A stretch of DNA of 60,000 bases, from contig JAQGDQ010000105.1 in the NCBI GenBank assembly GCA_030141605.1, positions 64,001-124,000 of the forward strand. The letters are read 5' to 3'. This document shows, piece by piece, positions 47,580 through 59,647 of this stretch. Every line of letters starts with the position of its first letter. Position 1 is the first letter of the stretch. The notes below the pieces were generated by a model, which saw only the letters and a program-made list of their open reading frames with translations, was not told where the DNA came from and made no database searches. The DNA is from Tubiluchus corallicola (taxonomy: Eukaryota; Priapulida; Priapulimorpha; Priapulimorphida; Tubiluchidae). The translations under genes were made by a program, and so were the position numbers.

Positions 47580-50480
47580 GAATTAATAAACAACAAATAA
47601 ACGAACGCCGAGCAAGTAATGAAATGGGCGAATAAATAAGCAAGCAAGTGAGATTGCGAAAGATTGCGAAACATAAAATGAATTGAAAAAAATACGATAA
47701 ATAATTTATAAAATGTGTAATGCCAAATGACTATTATTTACGTTTGGAAAATTTTTAGGCAGCAATTTTTAGCTAATTTTGCAAATTTTTAAGCAAGTAA
47801 TTGCGAAAAGTAACATTGCTGTTCATATCAACAGAGTCTGGTTACACGCATACAAATTTCACGTTTTTTAATAAGCGAAAGTAGCGTGAAGGTGTTTGCA
47901 GGCAAGAACTGGTGTGCATAATGATGAAAATGTCTTTGTCTTTGCCTGTCAATGATATTTAACTACTTTATTATTTGTAAATTAAGTCATAATTTAGTTT
48001 TGCGTAATTTACATTATCCTAAGCTTTATTAAATTTTTAAGGGCTAATAATCTCTCTGCCTTTCTTAAAAATCGTGTATTCAGAAAATTTATGTCTGAAT
48101 ATGTGAAGGTCAATGTACGAAGCTTTTCTTGAAACATATGGAAAGTCATCATGTAATAGGTATTGTAAAAAAGAAAGAATGCTCTTTTTTGCTTGGCCGC
48201 AATTTGGCACTTGAAAATTTATATTTGATTTGAGTTTTTTTTTGTTTTAACGTTTATATTTCTCATGATATTGATATTAATATATATGATCATCATTATA
48301 TTATTAATATATGAATTTCTTATGAGTGATATTATAAATATGTTGTGTTATAATAGCATCTTTATTATAAATCTTTGTCTCACTTGATGATGTTAAAAGA
48401 TTTACCATCATCGTTTGTCTCACTGCCTACAATGTGTGTGCGTGTGTACCTGCACATGAAACTTACCAATTGGACATATTTGGTTTGTTGATGACGTTGT
48501 AACATATTGACGAAGACATACAGTGAGCCACAATTTTAGCACTTTATATCTAGGCTACTTGTGATTATAAACATTCAGTGTAGATGTGTTTCTCACTTAA
48601 TTAATATAACATTCAATCGTTGACTATAATTTGGACTATACTCTATGTATATGTTTTGCAATTAGAAGCATAATCTGTAAGTGAATTCACTGCGAGACAT
48701 GAAAAAATTAGCTATTGTAGTATTAAGTGGTAGCTATATAATATTCACTATGTGTTTGATCACACAAATAGTTATTGAATATAAACAGTGCAACTTCATT
48801 AGTTAGATTTGCATTCAATTTTTTTGTATAGCATGTTAGATTGGAGGAATATAAAAAGACGTACACAATAGTGCGGCAAAGGCTCATCGTCTGCAATGAA
48901 CGCATTATGACAAACAAATATTGTATTGGAAACATCTAATTTCTGTTTTCATATACTGATAATCTGTAATTTTAATGAATATTTCAGCACTCAACAGCAA
49001 AGGCAACTTTTTAAACGGTTATGGCGCGACCAGAATCTTGTTACAGTCAATGATAATTGCCCCGTAAAGCACTTTCTAGATATTTTCATAGCAAATAAGA
49101 AAATAATAACCCTTGGTCACGTTCAAAAGTAATGTATATACATCTTGTTTCGATGTGTCGCAACTTTCCTAGCAGCTATTTTCTCGACAGCCACCTATCC
49201 ATTTATAAAGCATACCTGGCGTTGTTTTACTTCGTTGCTAAGTTCACTCCGTGACAAATCAGTTTTCTATTTGCCTCTTACGTAAAAGATAACACTGGTA
49301 ACACATTTTCTCGGACAAGGTAAAATATGTGGCCAAAGCTTATTAAAGCTTTTACAGCACTGTCGTAATAATATGATTATGTATAATAACAGTTAAGCAC
49401 AGAAAAGTTGACCTAAGGCTTGTAAACTAAATTTGAAGTATTTGCATACATACAAGTATTGCGGTTTGGATTAATATATTAAAATGCAACATTCTGAGCC
49501 CCAGTAGAGTTAATATCTCACATACGAATATCTTTCATCAGTTTAACTTCATCCATTATTATTTTATTTAGAGCACAGTGTTGTAAATTATATTCATATT
49601 AATATCATGTTTTATTGTTTCTTTATATAGCCACTTGATTACAAAAGCCGAACATTAATTCGAATCTATAGATACTCTGGATACCATAGTGAAAGTATTT
49701 ATAGCATTACTTACAATGCATGCCCAATGGCACTCAGGTTCATAAATTAGGGTCACAAATCATTTCACTTTTTGTGTTATTTCGGAGAATGCTCCGTATA
49801 TTAATTTTCTGCTTTCGCTTTCAGACGACGATAGGCATGTGCCTCCTTTAATTATTAATTTACTCCAATACGATGTAATTAGGTATTTTTCTAGATATCA
49901 ACTCGATCGCTCTGTAACACCTTGCGACTGACACCAACCGCTTCAGCGGAACTATAGTAAATTAATAATGAACAATACCCCTGTGAATTTGCATTATTGG
50001 CTTAAGTGAAATTTTTTTGTGATATTCAATAAAAGCTGTGCAACACATAAATTCTTCTTTTTTCACAAGGTTGAAAATGTTCGCAGTGATGAAACCATCT
50101 TGCTATATTGGTCTTGCGTCTTGGTTGTGGAATGAATGTTGTGTTTTATGTTCGTAGGCCATTTATTTCGTTTGCCTATTTCTTTCTAATTTATTCGTTC
50201 GTTTGTTCGTTTCGTTCATTCTTTATTTCAGTCATTCATTAACATACTACGCATTCACACACTGAATGAAAAGCAATCGAGCTATAACAGGACCGTGGAT
50301 TGTTTACTGGTTCTCTTCTTATATACAACTGCAGATATGAAAATTTTAAGACATCGTTGAGAAATGAATTTCTTAGCTATAACTTATCAGTTAAAGTTAA
50401 AGCAGGTAATCGTTGATAATGGGTTACTGTACGTGTACCGTTTGACGTCGTAATAAATGAATACAGTACTAATACGGAAG
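47580..50480. other. Gene-free spacer before the first pentraxin gene
   Basis: AT-rich sequence with no supported exon on either strand and no recognisable RNA gene. Small open frames (for example 48926-49132) lack domains. Confidence 0.5.
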
Positions 50481-50483
50481 CCA

Positions 50484-50520
50484 TTTATACAACACAGAAA
50501 CCAGTTCGTTGCACTCACGA
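50484..50520 (+). promoter_or_regulatory. Possible core promoter of pentraxin-like gene A
   Basis: TTTATAC at about 50485 lies about 31 bp upstream of an initiator-like CTCACGA at 50514-50520, itself 65 bp before the ATG. Spacing suits a TATA/initiator pair, but each motif is weak. Confidence 0.22.
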
Positions 50521-50581
50521 TCAAAGATTGTCGGATACTTCCCGTGAGGAGGGTGCTGATTTTACTTAAAATTCAGCCACG

Positions 50582-51737
50582 ATGAAAACTGTTTGTGCAG
50601 GAGCCATAGTGAGATTTCTTTCTGTTGTTTGTGGTAAGTTCACAACATTTTTCCTTTGCTTGCTTGTTTAATTGTTATTTGGCGCATGCAGTAAGCCCAC
50701 TTACGGTCGCCTCATTAACCATTAGTAGTTATTGCTAGAGTTGCATAGAGCAAAACTGAAAAGTCTTTAATTTATAAACACTACAACAGAGCAAAAAGCA
50801 GTATTCAAGAAGACAAGCTCTGTAAAGAAACTTCTTGTTAACTATTTTGCAGTATGGTGGAGTGTCCAGGTGACTGAAGCTGACGACGATGAAGACAAGC
50901 GTAAGTAATATAATAAGCATTGCTGCCGAGTTTCATTTTTATTAGGAAAGAATAACTCGAAAGACGTTGTCATAGATTTTCTTAAAAGTGAAATAAGTTC
51001 CGTTGCAAATCATTAATATTTCAGGTTGTGCCGCTTCCTTCATATCTTATGATTTGGGATTTACCTCGATGACGTCATATGGAAGACTGGAATTTGCACC
51101 TGTAAATCAACCACCTGAGGGTCTGCCTTCTTGCACTGTGCTGTTTTGGGTAAGGACCTTCGAGCGGTACCGTACCCTGACCATCCTGTCGTACGCCACA
51201 ATGAATAACGCCAATGAATTTTTTCTGCGATTCGTCAGTGTCCAAGAAGCGGACCCACTGGACAACTTGAAACTGACCATTGGACCTGTCACAGAGTAGG
51301 TATATATTTACCAATTTTTCGGGCTGATGGTGTTAATTGGTATAGTAATGTGATTTTTAGAGCATGCTTTGCTGCATAATGTTTTAATTTGAAGATGGTC
51401 TCTACGACATGTCATTTAAATGCACTTAAAGCCTGATGCAGTTTCATATTGCCTGTTTATGTACTTGAGGCTATAAACTACAATTAAAATAATTTCAATC
51501 AGACCAATACGTGGTCTAATTAAAGGAAGACATTTCTCGGGAAAAATATGAACACGAACAATGTCAAAGTTATACATATTACTGAACTTATTTGGTACGT
51601 TTCAGTTCCCCTGGCTGTAGGTGAAGTTGGATGCCAGGGCAGACGAAACATGCCAAATAACGGTCAGTGCCGTAATGTTTTTTTTATATCGCTGGTGTCC
51701 TTATACAATATTGTTATTATTATTATTATTATTATTA

Positions 51738-51820
<83 letters not shown>

Positions 51821-52368
51821 CTGCTACTGCTACTGCTGCTTTTGCTGCTGCTGTTACTATATTTTTGAATATTATATAACCTACCGGTTTTCGAAAATTT
51901 TTCTTTCTGCTGCGAAAACATATAATCGCATATCTTTGTTTTAGGAGCATCTTAAAAGGTGTGCGTGTCAGAGACGGAGATTGGCACTTTGTTTCTATGT
52001 CATGGAGTACTAGTGGAGATGCGATCGCCTGCTTTGATGGCAATTGTCAAACCATAACAGGTTTCGCGACAGGCTACCTACTGGAAGCCAATGGATTTGT
52101 AGTTGTTGGCCAAGACCAGGACACAATTCTGGGCGGTTACGATCCTCACCAAAGTTTTGTTGGCGAGCTCAGTAGCTTCAACATTATTACGAAGGCGTTT
52201 AATGAAACGGAACATCTCCATTTTGCCGAAGAATGCTACATTGACGATGGCGATGTGATCCGTTGGACGGATTTTAGAGCAGCTATTAGAGGAAAATTAA
52301 ATGTGTACTCGCCCTCTTCTATTTGCGCCAAAAAATTTTTCCTCCAGGCTAATTCTGATGATAAATGA
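50582..52368 (+). CDS. Secreted pentraxin-like protein A
   Basis: Exons: 50582-50633, 50853-50900, 51025-51295, 51945-52368; phases 1,1,2; 795 bp, 264 residues. A signal peptide (MKT... to about 27) is followed by an acidic stretch ending DKR and then one pentraxin domain (35 to about 250). Pentraxin features: TVLFWVRT with the nearby SYAT strand, W-H-x(4)-SWST, GQDQD (179-183), GGYDPHQSFVGELS (187-200) and a late DGDVIRW. The calcium ligands of CRP (E138, Q139, D140, E147, Q150) correspond to D181, Q182, D183, D190, Q193 with identical spacing, so calcium-dependent ligand binding is plausible. The usual second cysteine of the H-x-C-x-W signature is replaced. Probable role: soluble pattern recognition in body fluid. 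The nearly identical structure of the gene 2.6 kb downstream shows tandem duplication. Confidence 0.88.
51710..51845. repeat. (ATT)n microsatellite in pentraxin A intron 3
   Basis: ATT triplets with one ATC, then CTG/CTA triplets, in the intron before the last exon. Open frames across it are artefacts. Confidence 0.94.
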
Positions 52369-52554
52369 AACATTTTTTAACAGTCCAAGTAACTGCACAA
52401 TCTGCTGTATACCTTTGTAATTGATGCCTTAATACCAGCTAATAATTTTTTTGAAAATTCTTTCTTGTCCTAAAGTTTTGCCAAGTTGTTTGTACATTAC
52501 AGTTATGTTTTATCTTTATCAATCCCTTTTTGTCTTCAGACATTTGTTAATTGA

Positions 52555-52560
52555 AATAAA
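52555..52560 (+). promoter_or_regulatory. Candidate poly(A) signal of pentraxin A
   Basis: AATAAA 187 bp after the stop codon. Confidence 0.5.
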
Positions 52561-53208
52561 TTGCTTTAAAAATCTTGCCTTGTGCGAATTTGTTGTTATT
52601 TATTGTTTCTTTTATTTAGGTTATATTTTCATATTTTTGTTTGCAATTAAATTTAAATTCAGCAGATTAGACACGTAACGACAACCTTTAATTTGAACAT
52701 ATGTAGTAAACTCAAACACCCGTCAAAACAGCGCTGAACAAAGTGCTCTGGTGTTAAAAGCTTGAGTGAAAATGACTAACGCCAAGTCACAGCTTTCCCC
52801 ACAGATTTCTTATTTGCTCATCTTGATTGTGATATTGCAATGGTGCGTAGCACAAACGCAAAGCTGTTAAATGTTAGGTAGTGACAATGTTCTCAAAACT
52901 GTGGCAGGTTGTAGGGCTTAACATTCCCATTATGGCTTTTTGGAGGTTATCAAGTTGAACGTTCCCTGTGTGGCTTTTTTGTGATTACCTGTTAGTGCAA
53001 ACAAACAAACCGATTGGATGCTGTACTGTGCCCACTCAAATTTTGAGAAATGTATTTTAGGGTGTTACTTTTTCAGTGACCAATAATAATTATCCATATA
53101 CATGTCAACTTACATACCGAACCGGCAGATGCATTTAGTTGTTCCGAGTTATGTATTTTAACTAGACATTTAAGCTATATAACTAATACATAATTGTTCA
53201 ATAATTTT

Positions 53209-53209
53209 G

Positions 53210-53258
<49 letters not shown>

Positions 53259-53264
53259 ATGTGT
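53209..53264. repeat. (TA)n(TG)n microsatellite
   Basis: A short TA run passes into about 20 TG dinucleotides. Confidence 0.92.
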
Positions 53265-53757
53265 AACTTAGGAACTATTATAAATTTGAACATGAGTTTA
53301 AATTAGAAAATTATTTGGTATTGGTAGCGCAGAAAATTCTGTCTTTTGCAAAAAACTGAATCAGTTCGCATACATTGGCTACTGAAACAGAAAGGCATCA
53401 TTAACCAAAGAGCTTCCTGTTAACAAACGCTTACGTATATATTGTAAAGAATCAGCATAGTCATTACAACTATGAGCAGTGGTAAATATTTGTTTTGGGC
53501 AGAAAGCAGCGACCGATTAATGCTATTAATTATTTGTAATTTAATAAACAAATGTTTTTTAAATAGGAAGAATATATAAAATTTAGTATTCAGTTTTATT
53601 ATTACAGTTCAACTATATTTGATGAATACACTTGATTACTTTTGTCTTTATAAATATAAATTTTGTTCATAACACCATTACATAATATTCACAATTCATC
53701 CAAGTCATCCACGTGCCTCAGTGACTTGGGCAAATCTACTAGCTTTGCTGGCATGCC

Positions 53758-53758
53758 T

Positions 53759-53798
<40 letters not shown>

Positions 53799-53799
53799 A
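53758..53799. repeat. (TA)n microsatellite
   Basis: About 20 TA dinucleotides with one GT interruption. Confidence 0.92.
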
Positions 53800-54994
53800 T
53801 CATTTTATTACAACATTACATATATATTACAATATATATCATTTTTATTGCTATTCATAGGACAATTACATCAAATATACAGACAGATCAACAAATAAAA
53901 TAACATTAATTAACATGATTAGTAAGCAACGTGAATAAACGCAACTCAATATACTATTGAGTGAGAGTAAGATATATTAGTATGGCGTACAACTCATTTC
54001 TGTCAAACAATTAAAACAATTACTTTCTAGAGCCCTTAAACTTCTTTAATGAAATTTACAATCCGTATTTGTTTTTTCTCTAACATTACTTCTTACATCT
54101 GATGTACAGGAAAAAACGTTAGAAAGAAAATTTTCATTGGTGTAAAAAGTTTTGTACTCATTACAAATTGATGACAAATGATAAGCCATTATAGAAGATG
54201 CATGAAATCGCGAATTATGAGCACAGAAATTGACTATAGGTTTTTCACTATTTAAGCAATTATGGTAAAACTTAACAAATCGTTTTTGTGTAACTGTTTT
54301 TTATGAATCTGGTGATGTGCGCACCATGTGAAACTCCACCTAATTTCAAATTTTGGGATAAATTTAGCCCAATTAAGAAAAGGCGAAGAACATCAGCTCC
54401 TTAAGCAATGACTGCGCTGTAGAAAGAGTCGGTTTAGTAATAATATCTTAATAAGCTTCAGATATTCACAGTTATATTCCTATTTTTTACGATTATAACT
54501 GGACGATTAATGTCGGCCATATTAATAATAAAAAATTTCTTCAAGGTAACCACCCCACGTTTTCGGTTGCACTCTATTATTAAAAAAGTATCTGTGTGTC
54601 AAGTATACTTTTCAGGACAGACATGTACGCTTTTCTTTAACTGTACGATTTTCTTTCCGAATTTTATTAGCCCTAATGATTATAACCTGTATGTACACTT
54701 GCGAGTTGAAATATATATCGCACATGTAGACCTAAAAATAACTTCCGGTACGCTTACGTATAGTATGGATGACTGCTTGTGTTATTTAAAATGTTTGTAT
54801 TCTACTGTAATATTCCTTTACAGAAGCCAGTTACAGCCTGATTCTAAGACCCTACACTTACATGCTAATTTTGCCATACTGTAAGCTTGTTGGAAAACAT
54901 TTTGTCTAAAAATTTGAAGGTAGTTGAGCAGTTGAAACCAGCGAAAGCATACACTGTTCGTGCATGCGTCAGTTATCCAGGTAGTTCATTAGGC

Positions 54995-57277
54995 ATGAAG
55001 ACTTGGACAGGCATCATGTTACGAGAAGTTTTGTCTGCCTTAGGTGAGTTATAATAACGATTTTATTTCGGTGCCTGTAAGAAGACTGTGAATAAGTTAG
55101 TAAAGTACAGCCCAGTAGGCCTAATTTATTGTAATAAAGGGTTGACAGGGTTGATTTACATGCACATAAACAATTTAGAAATGTAAGCCTACTGTATGAC
55201 CTACATTCATACAGTAGGCTTACAAATAATAAAAATGCTGATTTAAAATAGAAATAAAATTGCACTTGAAAAATACAGTGTATAGTTTGACTGCTGGAAG
55301 TAGTACCTATCTTTATGAACATTATGCAACTAAAGCTATTGCAACAGAAAAGTAATATATTTTTTTCGTTTCGTACTTAAATATGCGGGACTAATTTACG
55401 ATTAGGCAGATTAAGCTAAATCAATTTGAAAATGTACTTTTTGTTCATTTTACTTGATTTTTATTGGTAAACACAGATTAAAATGGTAACAATTAAAAAT
55501 ACTAACTAAGATAAATATTAAAAATACTTTAGCCTAAAAATTTACAATGTAAAATAATCATAATATCTTTCGTCAATTTTAAAAACAAACAGTGACCTAT
55601 TTACTTGCAAGTATACAATTTCTTAAACTACACACACACACAGCAGCTCTTTTTAAAGCCTTGTTATCATATGCCAGACTAATTCGTCATACTAATTCGT
55701 ATTTAAAAAAGTTACGAAGAGAGACATATGTCGATCTAAACTGTGCAATATTATATCTTTTATAGGATATCGATATACTGCTACAATAAATTCCTCTGTA
55801 ATACGATTTGAATAAAATACTTTTAATTTCCTTTGAACAGAAATGAAGTCACTACATAGCTCGTGCATAAAATAGTCTTAACTTATTAGCAATATTTACA
55901 TTATCACTATAATCATAGGATATGCGTCCTAGATAGTTTTCACTTTTACTGACACTTTTTTGTAAAACTACGTATTTAAGTGTAATAGAATTGCATTCAC
56001 TATTAAAATCCATAAATTATTCCAGAGATATTTGCAAAATTGGATGCAGTAATTAAATTTTATAAATCTAATTAAATTTTTGCAGTTCTGTCAGCAGTAG
56101 TGAGCCTGACAAAAGCGCCGGACCCGCTAAACGAAGTAAATTTGAGTAAGTGCTATTAAACCATATTTCGTCTGTCAAGCAGTACAGTTTTCTTTTCTTA
56201 GGAACTATATATGCAGTAATAGGCCTGCAATATACAATAATAGGCCTACAATATGGTGCAATGCATTCTGAAGACGCCAAATGCTTTTCATAAATATATT
56301 ACGTAGGCCTATGCCAATTATTGTTGAATATAATGGATAATTTTAATTTCAGGTTGCTCATCCTCTTTCATCTGTTATGACGTGGGCTTTACCAGACTCT
56401 CTACAAAGGACATGCTAGCGCTGACAGTACCATTTTCTGAAAGTGGCTTCAAAGAATGTGCCATTGTGTTCGCATTTAGGACAACAGATCGGATGCTTCG
56501 GCCCATCACTGTCATCTCGTATGCTGTACCTGGCAACCCCTATGAACTAGTAGTCCAGTTTGCGCCCCACCATGAAACATTGTATGACGACCTTCTCTTA
56601 ACGTTGGGGCCTCAGACTGTGTAAGTATGTGTAATATCTCAAATTATCCTTTAGTTATTGTTCTACTTGGAGACTGTCATTCTGTTAGCACTAAAAGATC
56701 TGCGCTAAAAGTTTGTCAGTTTCAGGTTTCATTGTCGTTTTGCTTATTCGATTTTACTGTGCTGTTCAAATGTTCCACGAAATGGTAGGACATAAATTAA
56801 AGCCAGTCATTGTTCAAGCCTGTCACACTAATGGCAATGAAATGGCTTTCTTATTGCAGGGCCATTCGTGAAGATTTTCTGGTGAGAGACTCGAAGTGGC
56901 ACCGCATCAGCCTTTCTTGGGAAAGTGATGGTGGCATCTTGCTGTCTTGCGTGGACTCACTGTGCCAGAGTACGACGATCTCTCCCAATCATATACTTGT
57001 ACCCAATGGTGTGCTAGTAATTTGCCAGGAACAAGGTTACATGCATGGAGGATATGACCCGATCAATGCTTGCGTCGGTGAACTGAGTAATCTGAATATC
57101 TACGGGCACGCCCTCACTGGCGAAGAACAAAAAATACGAAATGATCAATGCTGTGTTCTCGATGGAGATGTTCTTAGCTGGTTTGATGCACGAGCAGCAA
57201 TTGTTGGTTCAGTTAATGTTTATTCCCCATCATCTCTTTGCACTAGAGAATATTTCAAGGAAGAGGAAGATAAGTAA
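54995..57277 (+). CDS. Secreted pentraxin-like protein B, tandem paralogue of A
   Basis: Exons: 54995-55043, 56086-56145, 56353-56620, 56860-57277; phases 1,1,2; 795 bp, 264 residues, the same phases and total length as gene A. It starts MKTW (gene A MKTV) with a signal peptide, then one pentraxin domain from about residue 38. Blocks shared with A include SFI.YD.GFT, SYA, GGYDP, VGELS..NI, DGDV..W.D.RAAI and NVYSPSS.C. The calcium loop has diverged: CQEQG (181-185) and N195 replace GQDQD and Q193, so the residues matching CRP D140 and Q150 are Gly and Asn. It also has extra cysteines (for example FIC, VIC, NAC, CC) and lacks the DKR before the domain. Likely a subfunctionalised soluble recognition protein. 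The first exon is short and chosen because it is in phase and resembles that of A. Confidence 0.86.
55182..55224. repeat. 17-bp perfect hairpin in pentraxin B intron 1
   Basis: TGTAAGCCTACTGTATG and its exact reverse complement flank a 9-base loop. At 43 bases it is shorter than a typical animal pre-miRNA. Confidence 0.85.
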
Positions 57278-57629
57278 TTAAAAACGGAATCTCAATTTAT
57301 TAAGGAATCTTTTCACTCAGTTATTAACACCAGATTATTTTATTATGTATACACACGCGTTTTGAAAGCGTAACTAGATTTAGCAACATTTGTAAATTGT
57401 ATCTTTTCTGTTTTTTTTTGAGTAAAAATTTACTAAGATGGATTACAGTGTTGGATAATTTATTTACTGTGAACTCGTTGTATAGCTAGGGCATCGCCGT
57501 GACAAATATATACAAGTACATGAAGACGAATTGTAAGCTTAATGTTTAGGTTATTATCAATGATGGTACAAACTCTCAATTAATTGAACTTTGAAACCGA
57601 ACTTAAAAAGAAAGTATAAAAGAGTTAGG

Positions 57630-57694
57630 ACATTGGCTAAACTTGAACGAAGGATCTTCTGCTCACCCACCAGGCGATCTGGCTGACCAGAATG
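57630..57694 (-). repeat. tRNA-like fragment, minus strand
   Basis: On the minus strand TGGTCAGCCAGATCGCC resembles an A-box and CAGAAGATCCTTCGTTCAAG resembles a variable loop plus T-arm (B-box). The CAGAAG..7 nt..TTCAA spacing matches the fragments at 11793 and 58672. Too diverged for a functional tRNA. Confidence 0.33.
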
Positions 57695-57856
57695 TCTCAA
57701 AGGCCCAATGACATATTTTTATGTTATTGGAACTACATATTTCCTAATTTTAAAACAGCTCCAATGCATACTTTTATGTAATATGGTAACTTACATTAAG
57801 CGCCGTTGGTACTGTAACAAATATTTTTCTTGACATGACACTCAGGAAAAATGCTG

Positions 57857-57864
57857 TGACGTCA
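57857..57864. promoter_or_regulatory. Perfect CRE palindrome TGACGTCA
   Basis: The eight-base cAMP-response element consensus inside TGTGACGTCACG, in a locally G+C-richer patch (57840-57950). No adjacent promoter or gene is recognisable, so function is unproven. Confidence 0.3.
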
Positions 57865-57973
57865 CGTAAGGAAGATGCATTTAACAGCCGCAGTACGGTA
57901 GACAACCAGCGGCCCCAGCAAGCAGAGCACTGCGTGAACAGAGCGGTTATTGCTGAGTAATGATTTATCTATT

Positions 57974-57979
57974 AATAAA
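57974..57979 (+). promoter_or_regulatory. Possible distal poly(A) signal of pentraxin B
   Basis: AATAAA about 700 bp after the stop codon. A weaker ATTAAA overlaps the sequence just after the stop (about 57280), which might be used instead. Confidence 0.25.
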
Positions 57980-58671
57980 AGCGTTTCATACAATTGTATT
58001 TATCTAATTACAAACCTGCATGGAGCACAAATTTATAGTAAAAAACACAGTATGCAATGTTACTGTATTATTATTTAAACTGAACAGTAGGTGTGCCGAG
58101 TACGCGAATTAGGGTGTAAGTAAGCTGCTAGACACTGTTTTGGGTTACATCCATAGTAAATAAGGTAATAAACTTTTTAGCTAAATTTCATGAAAATTAT
58201 ATGTTTAGGCTAGGTTAGCAGTAGGACATTTTCAACCCTACCGATTTAACGGAAAATCCCGTTTTTAATGTTAACCCCCCTTTCTTCACATTCTGAAATA
58301 TTTCTCCCTGTTTTTTTATACGTTACTTTAACGTAAAAATCGTAAAAAACGCGACGGCAGTGAGGATAAAACAGCCTTTCCTTTTGAGTTAAAAACGTCT
58401 GAAAGGCATTTCTTGGCTTTCCGCTTTCTTTTACTTTTGAACCTCACATTAAGTTAGACGTGCATAGGCTCAAAACGTCGATAAAGCCCAGGGAACAAAA
58501 TCTGATATTACTGCCTTACTGTCTAGTTCTTTTCTCGTTGATCGTACCTAAGAATCCCACTGTTATTTTACAATTTCATATACTGGAAAACATAAAAACG
58601 ATCACTCTTTGTCAGAAGCAATGTCTGAACGGCACATAAGGCAAAGATAACTTAAGGAATTTCGGACCGTG

Positions 58672-58746
58672 ATGAGTACCGGGGTAATTTCGCGATTGCG
58701 GCGTCTGCCAGGCAAGCAGAAGGTGCCTACTTCAAATCCAAGCTGT
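58672..58746 (+). repeat. tRNA-like fragment (probable SINE head)
   Basis: GTAATTTCGCGATTGCGGCG resembles a degenerate A-box and D-arm. AGCAGAAGGTGCCTACTTCA continues into AATCC, giving a variable loop and B-box. Same AGAAGG-7 nt-TTCRA signature as the fragments at 11793 and 57630. Confidence 0.35.
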
Positions 58747-59253
58747 GTTCAAGTCTTTCACTTTTCCTGCTTTTTGAATTTGGTTTCAAAATTTAATTAA
58801 TTGTAGGTTTGTACCATCACATGAAGAGAAAATCATGCAGCTGGAACAAAAACAAAACAAACTGCGAAAGAAGCAATTAAAGCCCGTCAATTAATTCAGG
58901 AGAAAGTACGTAATAACCTCATCTTTAGCCTTCTCAAATGCGAGATAGCTTAATCATCCATTACATAATTACGCGTGGACAAAAGAACACTGAAAATCAG
59001 TTCATTTGCAGAGAATCTATAATACTCTCTTTTAAGGTTTACGAGAAAATGGAGTCATCTGTTCTCTTTTTAGTATATTCAAATGCTATCAAATCAACAT
59101 TTAAATTGAACAAGAACATGAATTAATCTAATCTATTTTTGCTATCGCTTGCATAATATTGTTTTACACTGTATGGCACCGTAAAATGCGTAGAACAGGT
59201 GTTACTAGGACCATTAGATGGAATTTTAACCGTGATCAGATGCTCTTGTTCTG

Positions 59254-59647
59254 GTGCAAAGGTGTACCCTGTTCGCCATCAACAAATTCCAGATTCAACC
59301 TCTTCCAGATTTTGAATGGAACCCGCTTGTAGTTTTTCTCAGAGAATCGCCTTTGTATAATTCTTTTATTGACACGATTACTGAGTTAGGGCTAGAACTA
59401 TTAGTCAAATCTTATACAAGAATTGATAAGCACTCAGCTCAAGAGTATCCTTGACTTAGTCTTATGTGCTGATCTAGGGTTTGTGTATAAACCCAGTATT
59501 TGTGAGCCTGTTCTGACAACTGATCATTTTGCGATAAATTTCTTTTGTCAAGGTCCAATCGCTAAAAGTAAGGAAAATGTTACTAGCCCAGTCGTCTTTG
59601 ATTATGACAAAGCTAATTGGGATGAAACCTTAATATTAGTGGATTAA
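59254..59647 (+). pseudogene. LINE AP-endonuclease C-terminal fragment, frameshifted
   Basis: Two overlapping frames together give the end of a non-LTR retrotransposon endonuclease: FNL (59291-59302, one frame) then LPDFEWN, corresponding to the GDFN-P-D-x-W motif; later LGLELLVKSYTRI; then, after a frameshift near 59430, SILDLVLCADL and VLTTDHFAI, corresponding to the catalytic SDH motif, followed by VFDYDKANWDE. At least two frameshifts are needed, so the copy is dead. The family is CR1/Jockey-like by general pattern; exact clade undetermined. Confidence 0.7.

Larger units (their letters stand above)
52561..54994. other. Spacer between the two pentraxin-like genes
   Basis: No supported exon. 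It holds a TG run and a TA run. The last 100 bp should contain the 5' UTR of gene B; TCAGTT at 54969 resembles an initiator but no TATA box is visible. Confidence 0.5.
57278..59253. other. Gene-free downstream region
   Basis: No supported exon. It carries two tRNA-like fragments, a perfect CRE palindrome and a late AATAAA at 57974. Short open frames such as 58938-59126 have no recognisable domain. Confidence 0.45.

Noticed and set aside
55182-55224. MicroRNA precursor
   Set aside because: The 43-base hairpin is shorter than animal pre-miRNAs and has a perfect stem without the usual bulges.
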